From contig CAZCHE010000003.1 of assembly GCA_964498395.1 (NCBI GenBank), forward strand, positions 186,001 through 250,000: a stretch of DNA of 64,000 bases, given 5' to 3'. How positions within the stretch are numbered: the stretch's first letter is position 1; each line of letters begins with the position of its first letter. Shown here piece after piece: positions 18,561 through 27,406 of this stretch. Made by a program: the position numbers and the translations under genes. This stretch comes from Parapedobacter sp964498395. Its GTDB lineage: Bacteria; Bacteroidota; Bacteroidia; Sphingobacteriales; Sphingobacteriaceae. The notes below the pieces were generated by a model. That model was not told the DNA's origin. It worked only from the letters and a program-made list of their open reading frames with translations, and did no database searches.

Positions 18561-19403
18561 ATGGTTTATATTATCATACCCGTATTCAATCGTTGGGCCT
18601 ACACGCAGGCCTGCTTACGTAGTTTGAGCGCTCAGACCTACCAAAATTTCACCGCCGTCGTCGTAGACCACGGTTCGACCGATGGCACCAGCGATCATAT
18701 CGCGCACGAGTTTCCCGAGGTTAAGGTATTAAAGGGAGACGACAGCATGTGGTGGACAGCAGCCACCAATCTGGGTATCACCTATGCCCTGGGCCAAACC
18801 GATGCGCGATTCATTCTTACATTAAACAATGACACCCTCGCCGATCCGGAATATTTATTCCACTTGGTAGAATCGGCCGAGCGCGCTCCTAAAAACGCGT
18901 TAATTGGCTCATCCGCGATTGATGCCGACAGCAAGGAACACATCTATCGGGGAGAACGGCTGAAATGGGCAGCGGAATCCACATCGTTCTTAAAGGATAC
19001 GACCAGCGAAAGGCCGGAGAACGGCCTGCTACAAGTCAGTCATTTCCCCGGACGTGGTCTTTTGATTCCCGTAGCGGTTTTCAAAACGATTGGGTTGTTT
19101 GACGAAAAGTATTTTCCGCATTACATGGCCGACTATGATTTTACATTGAGGGCCGTAAAAAACGGATTCCCAATATTCTGTTCATGGGACACCAAACTGG
19201 CGATTTACCCCGAAGCAAGCGGATCCAATCAATTGAAAAAGAAAAAAACGTTAGACGGCTATGTACAGCACCTTTTTGGCATAAAGGGAGGAGGAAATCT
19301 GCCGCTCTTCTATAGATATGCCTTTAGGCATTGCCCCATCTGGGCACTGCCCAGCCATTTGGCACTTGGCACGCTCAGGCGTATACTCGGATACTGGATA
19401 TGA
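18561..19403 (+). CDS. Glycosyltransferase, GT2 family (rhamnosyltransferase-like)
   Basis: GT-A fold enzyme of 280 residues. Motifs: IIPVFNRWAYTQACLRSLSAQ, VVVDHGSTDGTSDHI, the metal-binding LTLNNDTLADPEYL, and GRGLLIPVAVFKTIGLFDEKYFPHYMADYDFTLR near the acceptor site. The DDSMWWTAATNLGI segment resembles the dTDP-rhamnosyl transferase subgroup, but the donor remains unproven. The gene starts 12 bases after the polymerase-like gene and is followed after 7 bases by the next transferase. Confidence 0.88.
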   Translation: MVYIIIPVFNRWAYTQACLRSLSAQTYQNFTAVVVDHGSTDGTSDHIAHEFPEVKVLKGDDSMWWTAATNLGITYALGQTDARFILTLNNDTLADPEYLFHLVESAERAPKNALIGSSAIDADSKEHIYRGERLKWAAESTSFLKDTTSERPENGLLQVSHFPGRGLLIPVAVFKTIGLFDEKYFPHYMADYDFTLRAVKNGFPIFCSWDTKLAIYPEASGSNQLKKKKTLDGYVQHLFGIKGGGNLPLFYRYAFRHCPIWALPSHLALGTLRRILGYWI

Positions 19404-19410
19404 AGACATT

Positions 19411-20634
19411 ATGAATAAGCGACAACGAATATTGCTATCTGCTTTCGCATGCGACCCAACAAAAGGCTCCGAACCGGGCAATGGATGGAACTGGGCTATC
19501 GGCTTGGCCAATAGGGGTTATGAAGTACATTGCCTGACACGTATCACTGGCCACGCCGGAATAGAGCAGGCCGAAAAACCCGCTAATCTCATCTTCTACC
19601 ATATCACGCTACCGTTTGGGCTGGAGCGATTGTATAGTAAATCGATGGCGGGCATGTATGGGTACTACCTCCTATGGCAATGGGCTGCTTTTCGGAGGGC
19701 AAAAAAACTTAACAGGAAGATTCGGTTTGACATTGCCCATCACGTCACATGGGGCAGCACACAAATGGGTTCCTTCCTTTACCGCCTGAATATCCCTTTT
19801 ATCTTTGGCCCCGCAGGTGGAGGGCAAACCGCCCCACTTTCGTTCAAGGAATACTTCGGGAAGCATTGGCACACGGAGAAAAAAAGAGAAAGAATAAGCC
19901 AGTGGCTCACCTCCTACAACCCTTCCTGTCGGCGAATGGTCCGACGGGCAAAAGCCGTGCTGGTATCAAATCCTGACACGGAAGATCTGGTGCGTTCACT
20001 GGGTGCAAAAAATGTCGTTACTACGCTGGATGCAGCGCTGCCCGATCGGTTCTTTCCTGCGGAAGAAACAGTTAAAAAACCCATTCCAGGCCTGCTCAAG
20101 CTGTTATGGGTAGGAAGATTTATGCCAAGAAAGGGCTTGTTGCTCGTATTGGAAGTCATGGCTTCCCTCAAAGACTACCCCGGCATCACCTTGACAATTG
20201 TGGGCGATGGCGAACTCAAAGAGGTGGTCGATGAAACGATAATGGCCTTGGGCTTATCCGACACCGTCACCTGCGAAGGGAAAGTACCTTATGAAGTGGT
20301 GAAAAACTTCTATGCCACGCACGATGTGTTCTTCTTTACCTCGCTAAGGGATTCATGCCCTGCGCAACTCATCGAAGCGATGGCTTACAGCATGCCCGTG
20401 GTGACCCTGGATCTTCATGGACAGGCGGTCATCGTCAATGAGCAGGTTGGCATAAAATGCACCTGCGATAATCCTGAAAGTGCAAAAAAAGCGCTTAAGG
20501 GAGCTATTCTCTCCTTTTACAACGACCAGCACCAGGTCATTGAAAAAGGGCATCATGCCTATAGATTCGCCAACCAGCAACGTTGGCACACCAAAATAGA
20601 ACAAATCGTAGCAAACTATTATCCAGCTTCATGA
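19411..20634 (+). CDS. Glycosyltransferase, GT4 family
   Basis: 407-residue GT-B enzyme starting at ATG 19411 (MNKRQRILLSAFACDPTKGSEPGNGWNWAIGLANRGYEVHCLTR). The glycine-rich acceptor-side loop, LLWVGRFMPRKGLLLVLEVM, LTIVGDGELKE and the acidic motif RDSCPAQLIEAMAYSMPVV (Asp in place of the first Glu of E-x7-E) are visible. The frame is open further upstream, overlapping the GT2 gene, but that part is unrelated to the family. The donor is unknown. Confidence 0.87.
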   Translation: MNKRQRILLSAFACDPTKGSEPGNGWNWAIGLANRGYEVHCLTRITGHAGIEQAEKPANLIFYHITLPFGLERLYSKSMAGMYGYYLLWQWAAFRRAKKLNRKIRFDIAHHVTWGSTQMGSFLYRLNIPFIFGPAGGGQTAPLSFKEYFGKHWHTEKKRERISQWLTSYNPSCRRMVRRAKAVLVSNPDTEDLVRSLGAKNVVTTLDAALPDRFFPAEETVKKPIPGLLKLLWVGRFMPRKGLLLVLEVMASLKDYPGITLTIVGDGELKEVVDETIMALGLSDTVTCEGKVPYEVVKNFYATHDVFFFTSLRDSCPAQLIEAMAYSMPVVTLDLHGQAVIVNEQVGIKCTCDNPESAKKALKGAILSFYNDQHQVIEKGHHAYRFANQQRWHTKIEQIVANYYPAS

Positions 20635-20673
20635 ATAGAGGCAATCAAAAGTAGCATAAAATAATAATCACAG

Positions 20674-22215
20674 ATGATGAACACAACAAAAGCGAATTCA
20701 ATCTACTCCGCTTTCAAGGCAGGCTTACCCCTGCTTGTTTTCTTACTGTGTAAAACAAATGTACTGGGTCAACAAGTAGACTCGTTGCGTTTCTTGCCGC
20801 GTCATTACGGAATGGAAATAGGCACGCAAGCGATAGCAACCACCGGCGATTGGGTACCTTTTTGGATGCGGTCTAACCAAAACGGCAGTATTCCGTTGGA
20901 TGGCGTTTCGGGAAGTATAACCGCCCGCATCGTCAAGGATTACCGGAATGACACCACCAAAAATGCCGGTTTCGATTGGGGTGGTGGCGTTGACCTGCGC
21001 ATAAACGCGGGGAGCACAGCGCAATTCATCCCCGTGGAAGCGTACCTCAAGGCGAAGTATAGTATTTTCCAGATACGGGGAGGGAGATTCAAAAATATTA
21101 CTGGATTGGTGGATTCGACACTTTCCTCAGGTGCTTTTTCGGTGTCCAATAATGCCCTAGGCATACCCCAGGTAGAGATTGGCATCCCCGAGTATTGGAA
21201 CCTTCCATATACGAAAGAACTGATCGCCTTAAAAGGAAGCATCAGCCACGGATGGTTCGGCACCTATACACTGAGGTCCCAAAACCAATACGTATCAGAA
21301 GCTGGCGCATATTACCACCAAAAATCACTGTACGGTCGGATTGGCAAACCTTCATGGAAGGTCAAACTGTACGGAGGCATCAATCATCAGGCCATGTGGG
21401 GCAATGAACGGGAAATTTTCGGGCCGGGGTTTGAATTGTCGAATTTCGAATCGTTCATACACGTTTTTCTGGGGAAAGCATATGGCAACAACAAGGTTCC
21501 CACATCCAAGATTGGAAATCAGCTAGGGTCGGTCGATCAAATGATCGAAATAGACCTAAAAGACATCAAACTGACCGGTTACCACCAATTTTTCTATGAC
21601 ATCGGTGGCCTGTATCACCTGACAAACATTCGCGATGGATTATGGGGCTTAAGCATCAGTAACCAGAACAAAAACGCGCGTGCCCTTGTTGATTGGGATA
21701 AATTCCTAATCGAATTCCTATACTCAAAAAGCCAAGGAGGTGAAATTGATTCCAAACCTACCCCATCCGGTGCCGAAGATTATTACAATAACTTTCTGTA
21801 TTACAAAGGCTGGTCCTATTCTGATGAAAATATTGGCAACCCCTTGTTCACTTCAAAGAAATACATGAGGGATGACCTGCCTCAACGGGAAAGCGAATAT
21901 TTCGGGAACAACCGGATCGCAGCTTTCCATGTGGGCGGACTATTCCGTTTTTATGGTTGGAATTGCAAGACTATGCTCACCTTTTCTTCAAACTACGGTA
22001 CCTACGCCAGGGCACCTGCCGCCAAGTCTATAGGTGGGCATATCGTGTACAATGCGCCCCCCCACTTCCAGAAAGTCAACCAGTTTTCCGGACTTATTGA
22101 AATCGAAAAACCCATTTGGCAAGGTTATCATCTAGGGCTGGTGTTGGCCACAGACAATGGGCAGTTACTTTACAATTCAGTCGGGGGCGGCATTAAACTT
22201 TCACGCAGATGGTAA
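20674..22215 (+). CDS. Capsule assembly Wzi-family outer membrane protein
   Basis: 513 residues with an N-terminal signal sequence (LPLLVFLLCKTNVLGQQ) and a long beta-strand-rich body ending in an aromatic residue (IKLSRRW), as expected of an outer-membrane barrel. The opening GMEIGTQAIATTGDWVPFWMRSNQNGSIP and GRFKNITGL/SHGWFGTYTLRSQNQYVSEAGAYYHQKSLYGRI blocks resemble Bacteroidota Wzi-like capsule-assembly proteins. It probably helps attach or organise polysaccharide at the surface. Two ATG codons stand in tandem at the start; either may be used. Confidence 0.82.
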   Translation: MMNTTKANSIYSAFKAGLPLLVFLLCKTNVLGQQVDSLRFLPRHYGMEIGTQAIATTGDWVPFWMRSNQNGSIPLDGVSGSITARIVKDYRNDTTKNAGFDWGGGVDLRINAGSTAQFIPVEAYLKAKYSIFQIRGGRFKNITGLVDSTLSSGAFSVSNNALGIPQVEIGIPEYWNLPYTKELIALKGSISHGWFGTYTLRSQNQYVSEAGAYYHQKSLYGRIGKPSWKVKLYGGINHQAMWGNEREIFGPGFELSNFESFIHVFLGKAYGNNKVPTSKIGNQLGSVDQMIEIDLKDIKLTGYHQFFYDIGGLYHLTNIRDGLWGLSISNQNKNARALVDWDKFLIEFLYSKSQGGEIDSKPTPSGAEDYYNNFLYYKGWSYSDENIGNPLFTSKKYMRDDLPQRESEYFGNNRIAAFHVGGLFRFYGWNCKTMLTFSSNYGTYARAPAAKSIGGHIVYNAPPHFQKVNQFSGLIEIEKPIWQGYHLGLVLATDNGQLLYNSVGGGIKLSRRW

Positions 22216-22234
22216 ATTAATAAAAGGCAAATAC

Positions 22235-23182
22235 ATGAACGACAACGCGCCAATCTTGCTCTTTTGTTACAAAAGGTTGAGTCAACTGCAACAAGCAGTT
22301 TCTTCGTTACAGGCTAACTACCTCGCGAAAGATTCGGAATTATTCATTTTTTCCGATGCCGCCAAACATGAATCAGATAAGCAAGCCGTAGAAGCGGTAA
22401 GAGCATATATAAGATCTATTGACGGGTTTAAACGAATAACAATCCACGAAGCTGCGACAAATCAGGGTTTAGCGACGTCAATAATCGGCGGTGTCAGTAA
22501 AGTGATTCAGCTTTTCGGTAAAGCCATCGTCGTGGAGGATGATTTGATCCTATCTAATGTTTTTTTAGACTTCATGAACCAGGCATTGACATATTACAAA
22601 AATAACGATCAGGTGTTTTCCGTTTCCGGATTTAGCTTCCCCCTTAAATCAAAAAAAGATCTAACGGAAGACAGCTATTTTTATGGAAGAGCCCATTCAT
22701 GGGGATGGGCGACTTGGAGCGACCGCTGGAAAACCGTCGATTGGGAAGTTAACGATTGGCCGAAGCTTAACACAGATGCAGGCATGCGGCGAAACTTCAA
22801 TAAATATGGTAGCGACTTATTCCCAATGCTCAAGAAGTACATGCTCGGAAAGAATAGCTCCTGGTATATCCGATTCACTTATCATCAACAAAAAGAAAAC
22901 AAGCTCACGGTCTATCCTTTTGTTTCAAAAGTAATCAACAACGGGTTTGATGACTCGGCCACACACTGTAATGTCTACAATCGAATTATCGTTGATCTCG
23001 ATACCTCAAATCAACGGGTTTTCACCTTAAAAGAGAACGCTGTAATTGATGTGGATATCATGCAGCAATTAAAACATTATAAGTCAAAAAAATTCCGGGC
23101 AGAAAGCAAGCTATTAACCCAACTTCTCAAACTTGGAATAATCAAGCAAAACGTTCAAAAAATAGCGCATGACAATCAGTAA
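22235..23182 (+). CDS. Glycosyltransferase (GT-A fold, GT2/GNT-I-like)
   Basis: 315 residues from ATG 22235 (MNDNAPILLFCYKRLSQLQQAV). It shows a nucleotide-sugar binding start, a DxD-like metal motif in AIVVEDDLILSNVFLDFMNQAL, and the downstream YGRAHSWGWATWSDRW block found in many Bacteroidota polysaccharide transferases. The gene is A+T-rich like the following acetyltransferase and unlike the Wzi-like gene before it. Its 3' end overlaps the next gene by 14 bases. The donor and linkage are unknown. Confidence 0.83.
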   Translation: MNDNAPILLFCYKRLSQLQQAVSSLQANYLAKDSELFIFSDAAKHESDKQAVEAVRAYIRSIDGFKRITIHEAATNQGLATSIIGGVSKVIQLFGKAIVVEDDLILSNVFLDFMNQALTYYKNNDQVFSVSGFSFPLKSKKDLTEDSYFYGRAHSWGWATWSDRWKTVDWEVNDWPKLNTDAGMRRNFNKYGSDLFPMLKKYMLGKNSSWYIRFTYHQQKENKLTVYPFVSKVINNGFDDSATHCNVYNRIIVDLDTSNQRVFTLKENAVIDVDIMQQLKHYKSKKFRAESKLLTQLLKLGIIKQNVQKIAHDNQ

Positions 23183-23831
23183 ATATTTTGGTTCCTTATT
23201 TTCATCAAAGAAGCTTTCAAAGCACATATCGCTTTTTTCTTTTTGGGATCATCATACCAGGTTTTCCAAGGAGATTTACCTCGGTGCGTTCAGCCGGATT
23301 GAAAATACGACGATCGGTAATTACACCAGAATAAAACCCTTATGCAATATTTTCAATGCCGAAATCGGAAAATATTGCAGTATCGCCAAAGGCACAAAAA
23401 TCGGCTTAGGTAAACATCCTACTTACTTGTTGTCGACCAATTCGATTTTCTATAAACAGGGGATCAGCGATTCATTTGCAAGGCCGATAGACTTCAATGA
23501 ATTCGAAACGGTCCATATTGGCAACGATGTTTGGATAGGACTCGAATCCGTGATCATGGATGGGGTGACGATCGGAGATGGAGCCATTATAGCTGCAAGA
23601 AGTGTGGTAACAAAAGATGTTCCACCGTATTCAATCGTGGGTGGAGCTCCGGCGAAAGTGATCAAGTATAGATTCGATCAAGCGATCATCGATTTACTGC
23701 TAAAAATAAAATGGTGGGAGCTGAATGATGATGAAATAAAAGAAAAATTAAGCCTTTTCACAAAGGAAAATCTATCGATAGATGATATAAAGTATCATTT
23801 CAAAGAACGTGAAGGAACGGTAAAACACTAA
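23169..23831 (+). CDS. CatB-related O-acetyltransferase (hexapeptide repeat)
   Basis: 220-residue left-handed beta-helix acyltransferase of the xenobiotic/Vat-like branch. Visible: hexapeptide coils (TTIGNYTRIKPLCNIFNAEIGKYCSIAKGTKIGLG), the catalytic-type His in LGKHPTYLLST, and VHIGNDVWIGLESVIMDGVTIGDGAIIAARSVVTKDVPPYSIVGGAPAKVIKYRF. It overlaps the previous transferase gene by 14 bases. It likely acetylates the polysaccharide; a second, different LbH enzyme lies at 16530-17162. Confidence 0.87.
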   Translation: MTISKYFGSLFSSKKLSKHISLFSFWDHHTRFSKEIYLGAFSRIENTTIGNYTRIKPLCNIFNAEIGKYCSIAKGTKIGLGKHPTYLLSTNSIFYKQGISDSFARPIDFNEFETVHIGNDVWIGLESVIMDGVTIGDGAIIAARSVVTKDVPPYSIVGGAPAKVIKYRFDQAIIDLLLKIKWWELNDDEIKEKLSLFTKENLSIDDIKYHFKEREGTVKH

Positions 23832-23848
23832 TCTAAATAGTTTTAAGA

Positions 23849-24592
23849 TTGAGAGCGAAAGTTATCAGTATTTATATTTCTAAAGGGCCGTATCAGGCAT
23901 TACTAAAGCAAATCGTCGATCTTGCGGCGCAACGTATAAGCTCATTTGTGTGTGTGGCCAATGTCCATATGTGCATCGAAGCGGTTGATGACCCACAGTT
24001 TGCCGATGTGGTGAATAGTGCCGATCTAGTGACACCGGACGGTGTACCGATTGCTAAATCGCTGAAGTTGCTTTATGGCATCGACCAAGAGCGTGTGGCG
24101 GGCATGGATTTACTGCCGGATTTGCTACGTGAATGTGAGCAAAAAAAATTAAACGTCTTCTTTTACGGTGGTACCGATATGTTGAAACAAGCCACCGAAA
24201 AACACATCGCCGAGCATTATCCGCAACTTGATGTGGCTGGCTTTCACGCGCCCCCTTTCAGGGCGCTCACCCCAGAGGAGGAGGAAGCCGTCGTACAAAA
24301 AATTAACAGCACACAGGCAAATTTCGTATTTGTTGTGCTCGGATGCCCCAAACAAGAAAAGTGGATGGCGAAGATGAAAGGGCGTATCCATGCGTGTATG
24401 ATTGGTATCGGTGGTGCGCTCCCCGTCATGGTTGGCATGCAAAAGCGCGCACCAAATTGGATGCAAACCTACGGCTTGGAATGGCTATATCGGTTGCTAC
24501 AGGAGCCGAAACGCCTGTTCAAACGCTATGCGTACACCAATACGAAATTCATCTACCTACTAGCCAGGGAAAAGTTTAAGCGCCGATCATAA
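23849..24592 (+). CDS. Glycosyltransferase, WecG/TagA/CpsF family (GT26)
   Basis: 247 residues. Hallmarks are VCVANVHMCIEAVDDPQFADVVNSADLVTPDGVPIAKSLKLL, the GGTDMLKQA loop and FVFVVLGCPKQEKWMAK. The family transfers N-acetylmannosamine-type or related sugars to lipid-linked acceptors. No ATG precedes the conserved part, so the TTG at 23849, 18 bases after the previous stop, is taken as the start. It is the last gene of the polysaccharide locus; the next gene is convergent. Confidence 0.9.
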   Translation: MRAKVISIYISKGPYQALLKQIVDLAAQRISSFVCVANVHMCIEAVDDPQFADVVNSADLVTPDGVPIAKSLKLLYGIDQERVAGMDLLPDLLRECEQKKLNVFFYGGTDMLKQATEKHIAEHYPQLDVAGFHAPPFRALTPEEEEAVVQKINSTQANFVFVVLGCPKQEKWMAKMKGRIHACMIGIGGALPVMVGMQKRAPNWMQTYGLEWLYRLLQEPKRLFKRYAYTNTKFIYLLAREKFKRRS

Positions 24593-24646
24593 AGCAATCA
24601 TCGTTTTTTTCAACTCCCAGCAACTCACGCAATGTTGATTTGTTGA

Positions 24647-27178
24647 TCACTTAACATCGTGCCAATACACCGTTCTTCCGCCTCTATCTGCTGAATCAAA
24701 CACACGGAAAGCAACTTTTTTAGTCGCGGCTATCGGCTCACTGTATAATGCGCTCTGTGCATTGGGTTCGCTACCATCGGTGGTGTATCGGATGGCGTAG
24801 CCCGGAAGCTGCACGTTGGCATGAAGTTCCCCGTCGCGTTGCTGTACCCCGGCAGTCGGTATTCGATAGTTAAATCCGCCAGCATAATGATTCAACCGGG
24901 GCAGTTCACGCTTAGCTACCGTATTGATAAATGACGACCAAGCAGTAGCATATAAGGCCTGAGACTTGGCCTCATCAGGCTCAACCGCCCAATCCGGATC
25001 CTTCGCCCACGCCCGTTCGGCAAGGCCGAACAACTTGGGCAACAAAAGGTACTCCATACGCTCCGGTGTGGTAATGATCTCGGCCCATAATGGAGCCTGT
25101 AGCCCGACAATATTCGATTTCCCCTTTTCGGTAAGCCGTTCCAGTCCCGCGAAACGATCGGCATCCATGGGCTTGCCGCTGGCGTAATCGATTAGGCTCC
25201 GGTAGTAATTGTGCGGAACGAAGCGGAATGGTTTGTCCACATCCACATATCCGCCCCAATATTGGCCCGGTTCGTGGAAGCTATGGTTATACGCCAAGTC
25301 AATATAGAAGTTGGTGACATTGGTCAGTATCACTTTGTAGCCCGCATTGGCCAGCCGATAGGCCAAATCAGCATTGTCACCAAGATTGTTCCATACATCC
25401 GCATGGAAATTTTCACCCGCAAATCGGGAGTCAACAACCATTTTGCGCCGTCCGTTGACCTCCGCTTTCTTCATGCCGATTTCCTCCCATCCAGACAAGT
25501 ATAATCCGCGGGATTTGAGCATACGATTTATCCGGTCGAAGAAGTAATACCACAGGTCATCCACGTTTGCCACCGCGGAGGAAGCGACTAACTGCAGCGC
25601 TACGGGCGACTTCTCCCAAACTCCCTCGGGCACCTCATCTCCTCCGAAATGGATGGTTTGCAGCGGCGCATCGGCTTCCTTGTACATGGCGATCAATTCG
25701 TCCGTCACTTTTTCCAGAAAGGTATAAGTAGATGGTAATGCCACGTTTATGATATTATCATTCCAGTTCTGAATGGAGCGGTACACCGACTGGTCATCGA
25801 GATCACGAAGCAAATACTGCATCGCCGCTGTGGTATCTCCTTGACTTAGGTATTTCGCATAACGGGCATCCATGGATTTGATGGCGGCCCGTGCATGGCC
25901 CGGTGTTTCGATCTCAGGGATCACCCGGATATGCCGTTCGGCAGCGTATTGCAGTAGTTCCACGAAATCCGCCCGGCTATAGTAACCGGTACCGGTCGTA
26001 TTGGCTACATCAGGCCCCGATCCGTAGGAAGGCACCAAATGGTTGGCATCATCCAGCGTGTGCCCGCGCTTGCTTCCCACTTCGGTCAATTCCGGCAGCC
26101 CCGGTATTTCCAAGCGCCAAGCCTCGTCCTCGTTCAAATGGAAATGCAAGACATTGATTTTATACAGGGACAGTAAATCCAAGATTTTCATCACTTGCTC
26201 CTTGGTCTGGAAATTACGCGAAACATCTAGCATCACGGCTCGGTGGCCAAACCGCGGAGCATCGGTAATCGCGACGCCCTCCAAGGTAAGGGTAGATTGC
26301 TTTGCTTTCCAAGACTGTGGCGATAACAGGTTTTTCAACGACTGGATACCATAAAATACACCCGCAGATGTGGACGCTTCGATCAGGACACGCTCCGAAT
26401 CCACGGTCAACTCATACCCTTCGACCGCAGCTAATGCTTTTTTGCGTAACGTGATGGTCTTTCCGTCTGCTTGGTTTGAAACACGGGGCGATGCTGTCAA
26501 CACCTTGGCCAACTCTTGCTGCAAATGAGTAGCTTCTCGTTCAAAATCAGCATCCACCACGATGGTCACCTCCGCGTCCAATGCAAAAGACGATGCAGTA
26601 CGCGCATAGGTCAGTGGCGTAGGAAATATGGGAGGCAAATCGGCCAATGGCATATCGGCTATTTGCTCATTTTGTACGAAGACTTTTTCAGCAATAGCAC
26701 GCTCGATACTATCGGCTTGGAAATACGGGGTCAACGCAAATGGCAATGCAACACCATCGGGGTATCGATCCGAAACCAGGTAAAAGCCCTTGGGTACGTC
26801 TGTAAAATTCCGAAGCACGCGCGACAGCACACGGAGTTGCACAGATGAATTTGGCAATAACGGTTGCCAACCGGCTTGCGGATACAGCGTGAAGAAATCA
26901 CCGTTGACCATTTCGATCTTCGCTAAGCTAGTATCCGAATCAGCGATGCGAGCCACACCCGCATTGAAGTAAATGGCCCAGCCCATTGCCGATAAGGTGT
27001 CGGAAGAGTGGTTATGGATGGTCAATAGGGAAAGCGTTTCATTCGTTCCCTCATGGTTGGCTTCGATGATCTCCCAATCAAGTGATAGCACCTGGTGTTG
27101 GCTATCGGTTTTTGGGGAAGAACAACCAACGATGAACAACACAACAAATACAAACAAAAGGGATACGCGGTTTACCAT
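24647..27178 (-). CDS. Beta-N-acetylhexosaminidase, GH20, lipoprotein
   Basis: 843 residues. The lipoprotein signal ends in lipobox IVGCSS. An N-terminal carbohydrate-binding-like domain (residues ~28-160) is followed by a GH20b domain and the GH20 TIM barrel, with the catalytic pair Asp514-Glu515 in HFGGDEVPEG. A C-terminal segment (GYAIRYTTDGSEPNAQSALYSEPI) matches the chitobiase C-terminal type. It releases terminal GlcNAc/GalNAc from glycans at the cell surface or in the periplasm, possibly peptidoglycan or chitin fragments. It is a single-gene unit with its own promoter (27216-27247). Confidence 0.93.
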   Translation of the reverse strand: MVNRVSLLFVFVVLFIVGCSSPKTDSQHQVLSLDWEIIEANHEGTNETLSLLTIHNHSSDTLSAMGWAIYFNAGVARIADSDTSLAKIEMVNGDFFTLYPQAGWQPLLPNSSVQLRVLSRVLRNFTDVPKGFYLVSDRYPDGVALPFALTPYFQADSIERAIAEKVFVQNEQIADMPLADLPPIFPTPLTYARTASSFALDAEVTIVVDADFEREATHLQQELAKVLTASPRVSNQADGKTITLRKKALAAVEGYELTVDSERVLIEASTSAGVFYGIQSLKNLLSPQSWKAKQSTLTLEGVAITDAPRFGHRAVMLDVSRNFQTKEQVMKILDLLSLYKINVLHFHLNEDEAWRLEIPGLPELTEVGSKRGHTLDDANHLVPSYGSGPDVANTTGTGYYSRADFVELLQYAAERHIRVIPEIETPGHARAAIKSMDARYAKYLSQGDTTAAMQYLLRDLDDQSVYRSIQNWNDNIINVALPSTYTFLEKVTDELIAMYKEADAPLQTIHFGGDEVPEGVWEKSPVALQLVASSAVANVDDLWYYFFDRINRMLKSRGLYLSGWEEIGMKKAEVNGRRKMVVDSRFAGENFHADVWNNLGDNADLAYRLANAGYKVILTNVTNFYIDLAYNHSFHEPGQYWGGYVDVDKPFRFVPHNYYRSLIDYASGKPMDADRFAGLERLTEKGKSNIVGLQAPLWAEIITTPERMEYLLLPKLFGLAERAWAKDPDWAVEPDEAKSQALYATAWSSFINTVAKRELPRLNHYAGGFNYRIPTAGVQQRDGELHANVQLPGYAIRYTTDGSEPNAQSALYSEPIAATKKVAFRVFDSADRGGRTVYWHDVK

Positions 27179-27215
27179 GGTCTAATTTGTTAGGATATGA
27201 CAAGTTTCAACGGGT

Positions 27216-27247
27216 CAAACTTAGATAAAGTTGCTCCGATATGCAAA
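27216..27247 (-). promoter_or_regulatory. Bacteroidota-type promoter of the GH20 gene, with overlapping palindrome
   Basis: On the minus strand TTTG (27244-27247) is followed by a 20-base spacer and TAAGTTTG (27216-27223), a near-ideal match. An inverted repeat ATGCAA/TTGCAT (27241-27259) covers the upstream element and could be an operator. The 14 bases CAAACTTAGATAAA (plus strand) recur at the promoter of the halogenase-like gene (40526). Confidence 0.7.
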
Positions 27248-27406
27248 CTATAATTGCATAGTATAAGAAAGCAACTTTATCGATCTCTCCTCTGCCATTG
27301 AGAGACAATCCCTACAGAGGAAATATAACATCCGTCGGCGACTTTTTACCTAACATATCGCAATCATTGTGCGCTGTATACGAAATGTAGGAATTTATTT
27401 CTAAAG

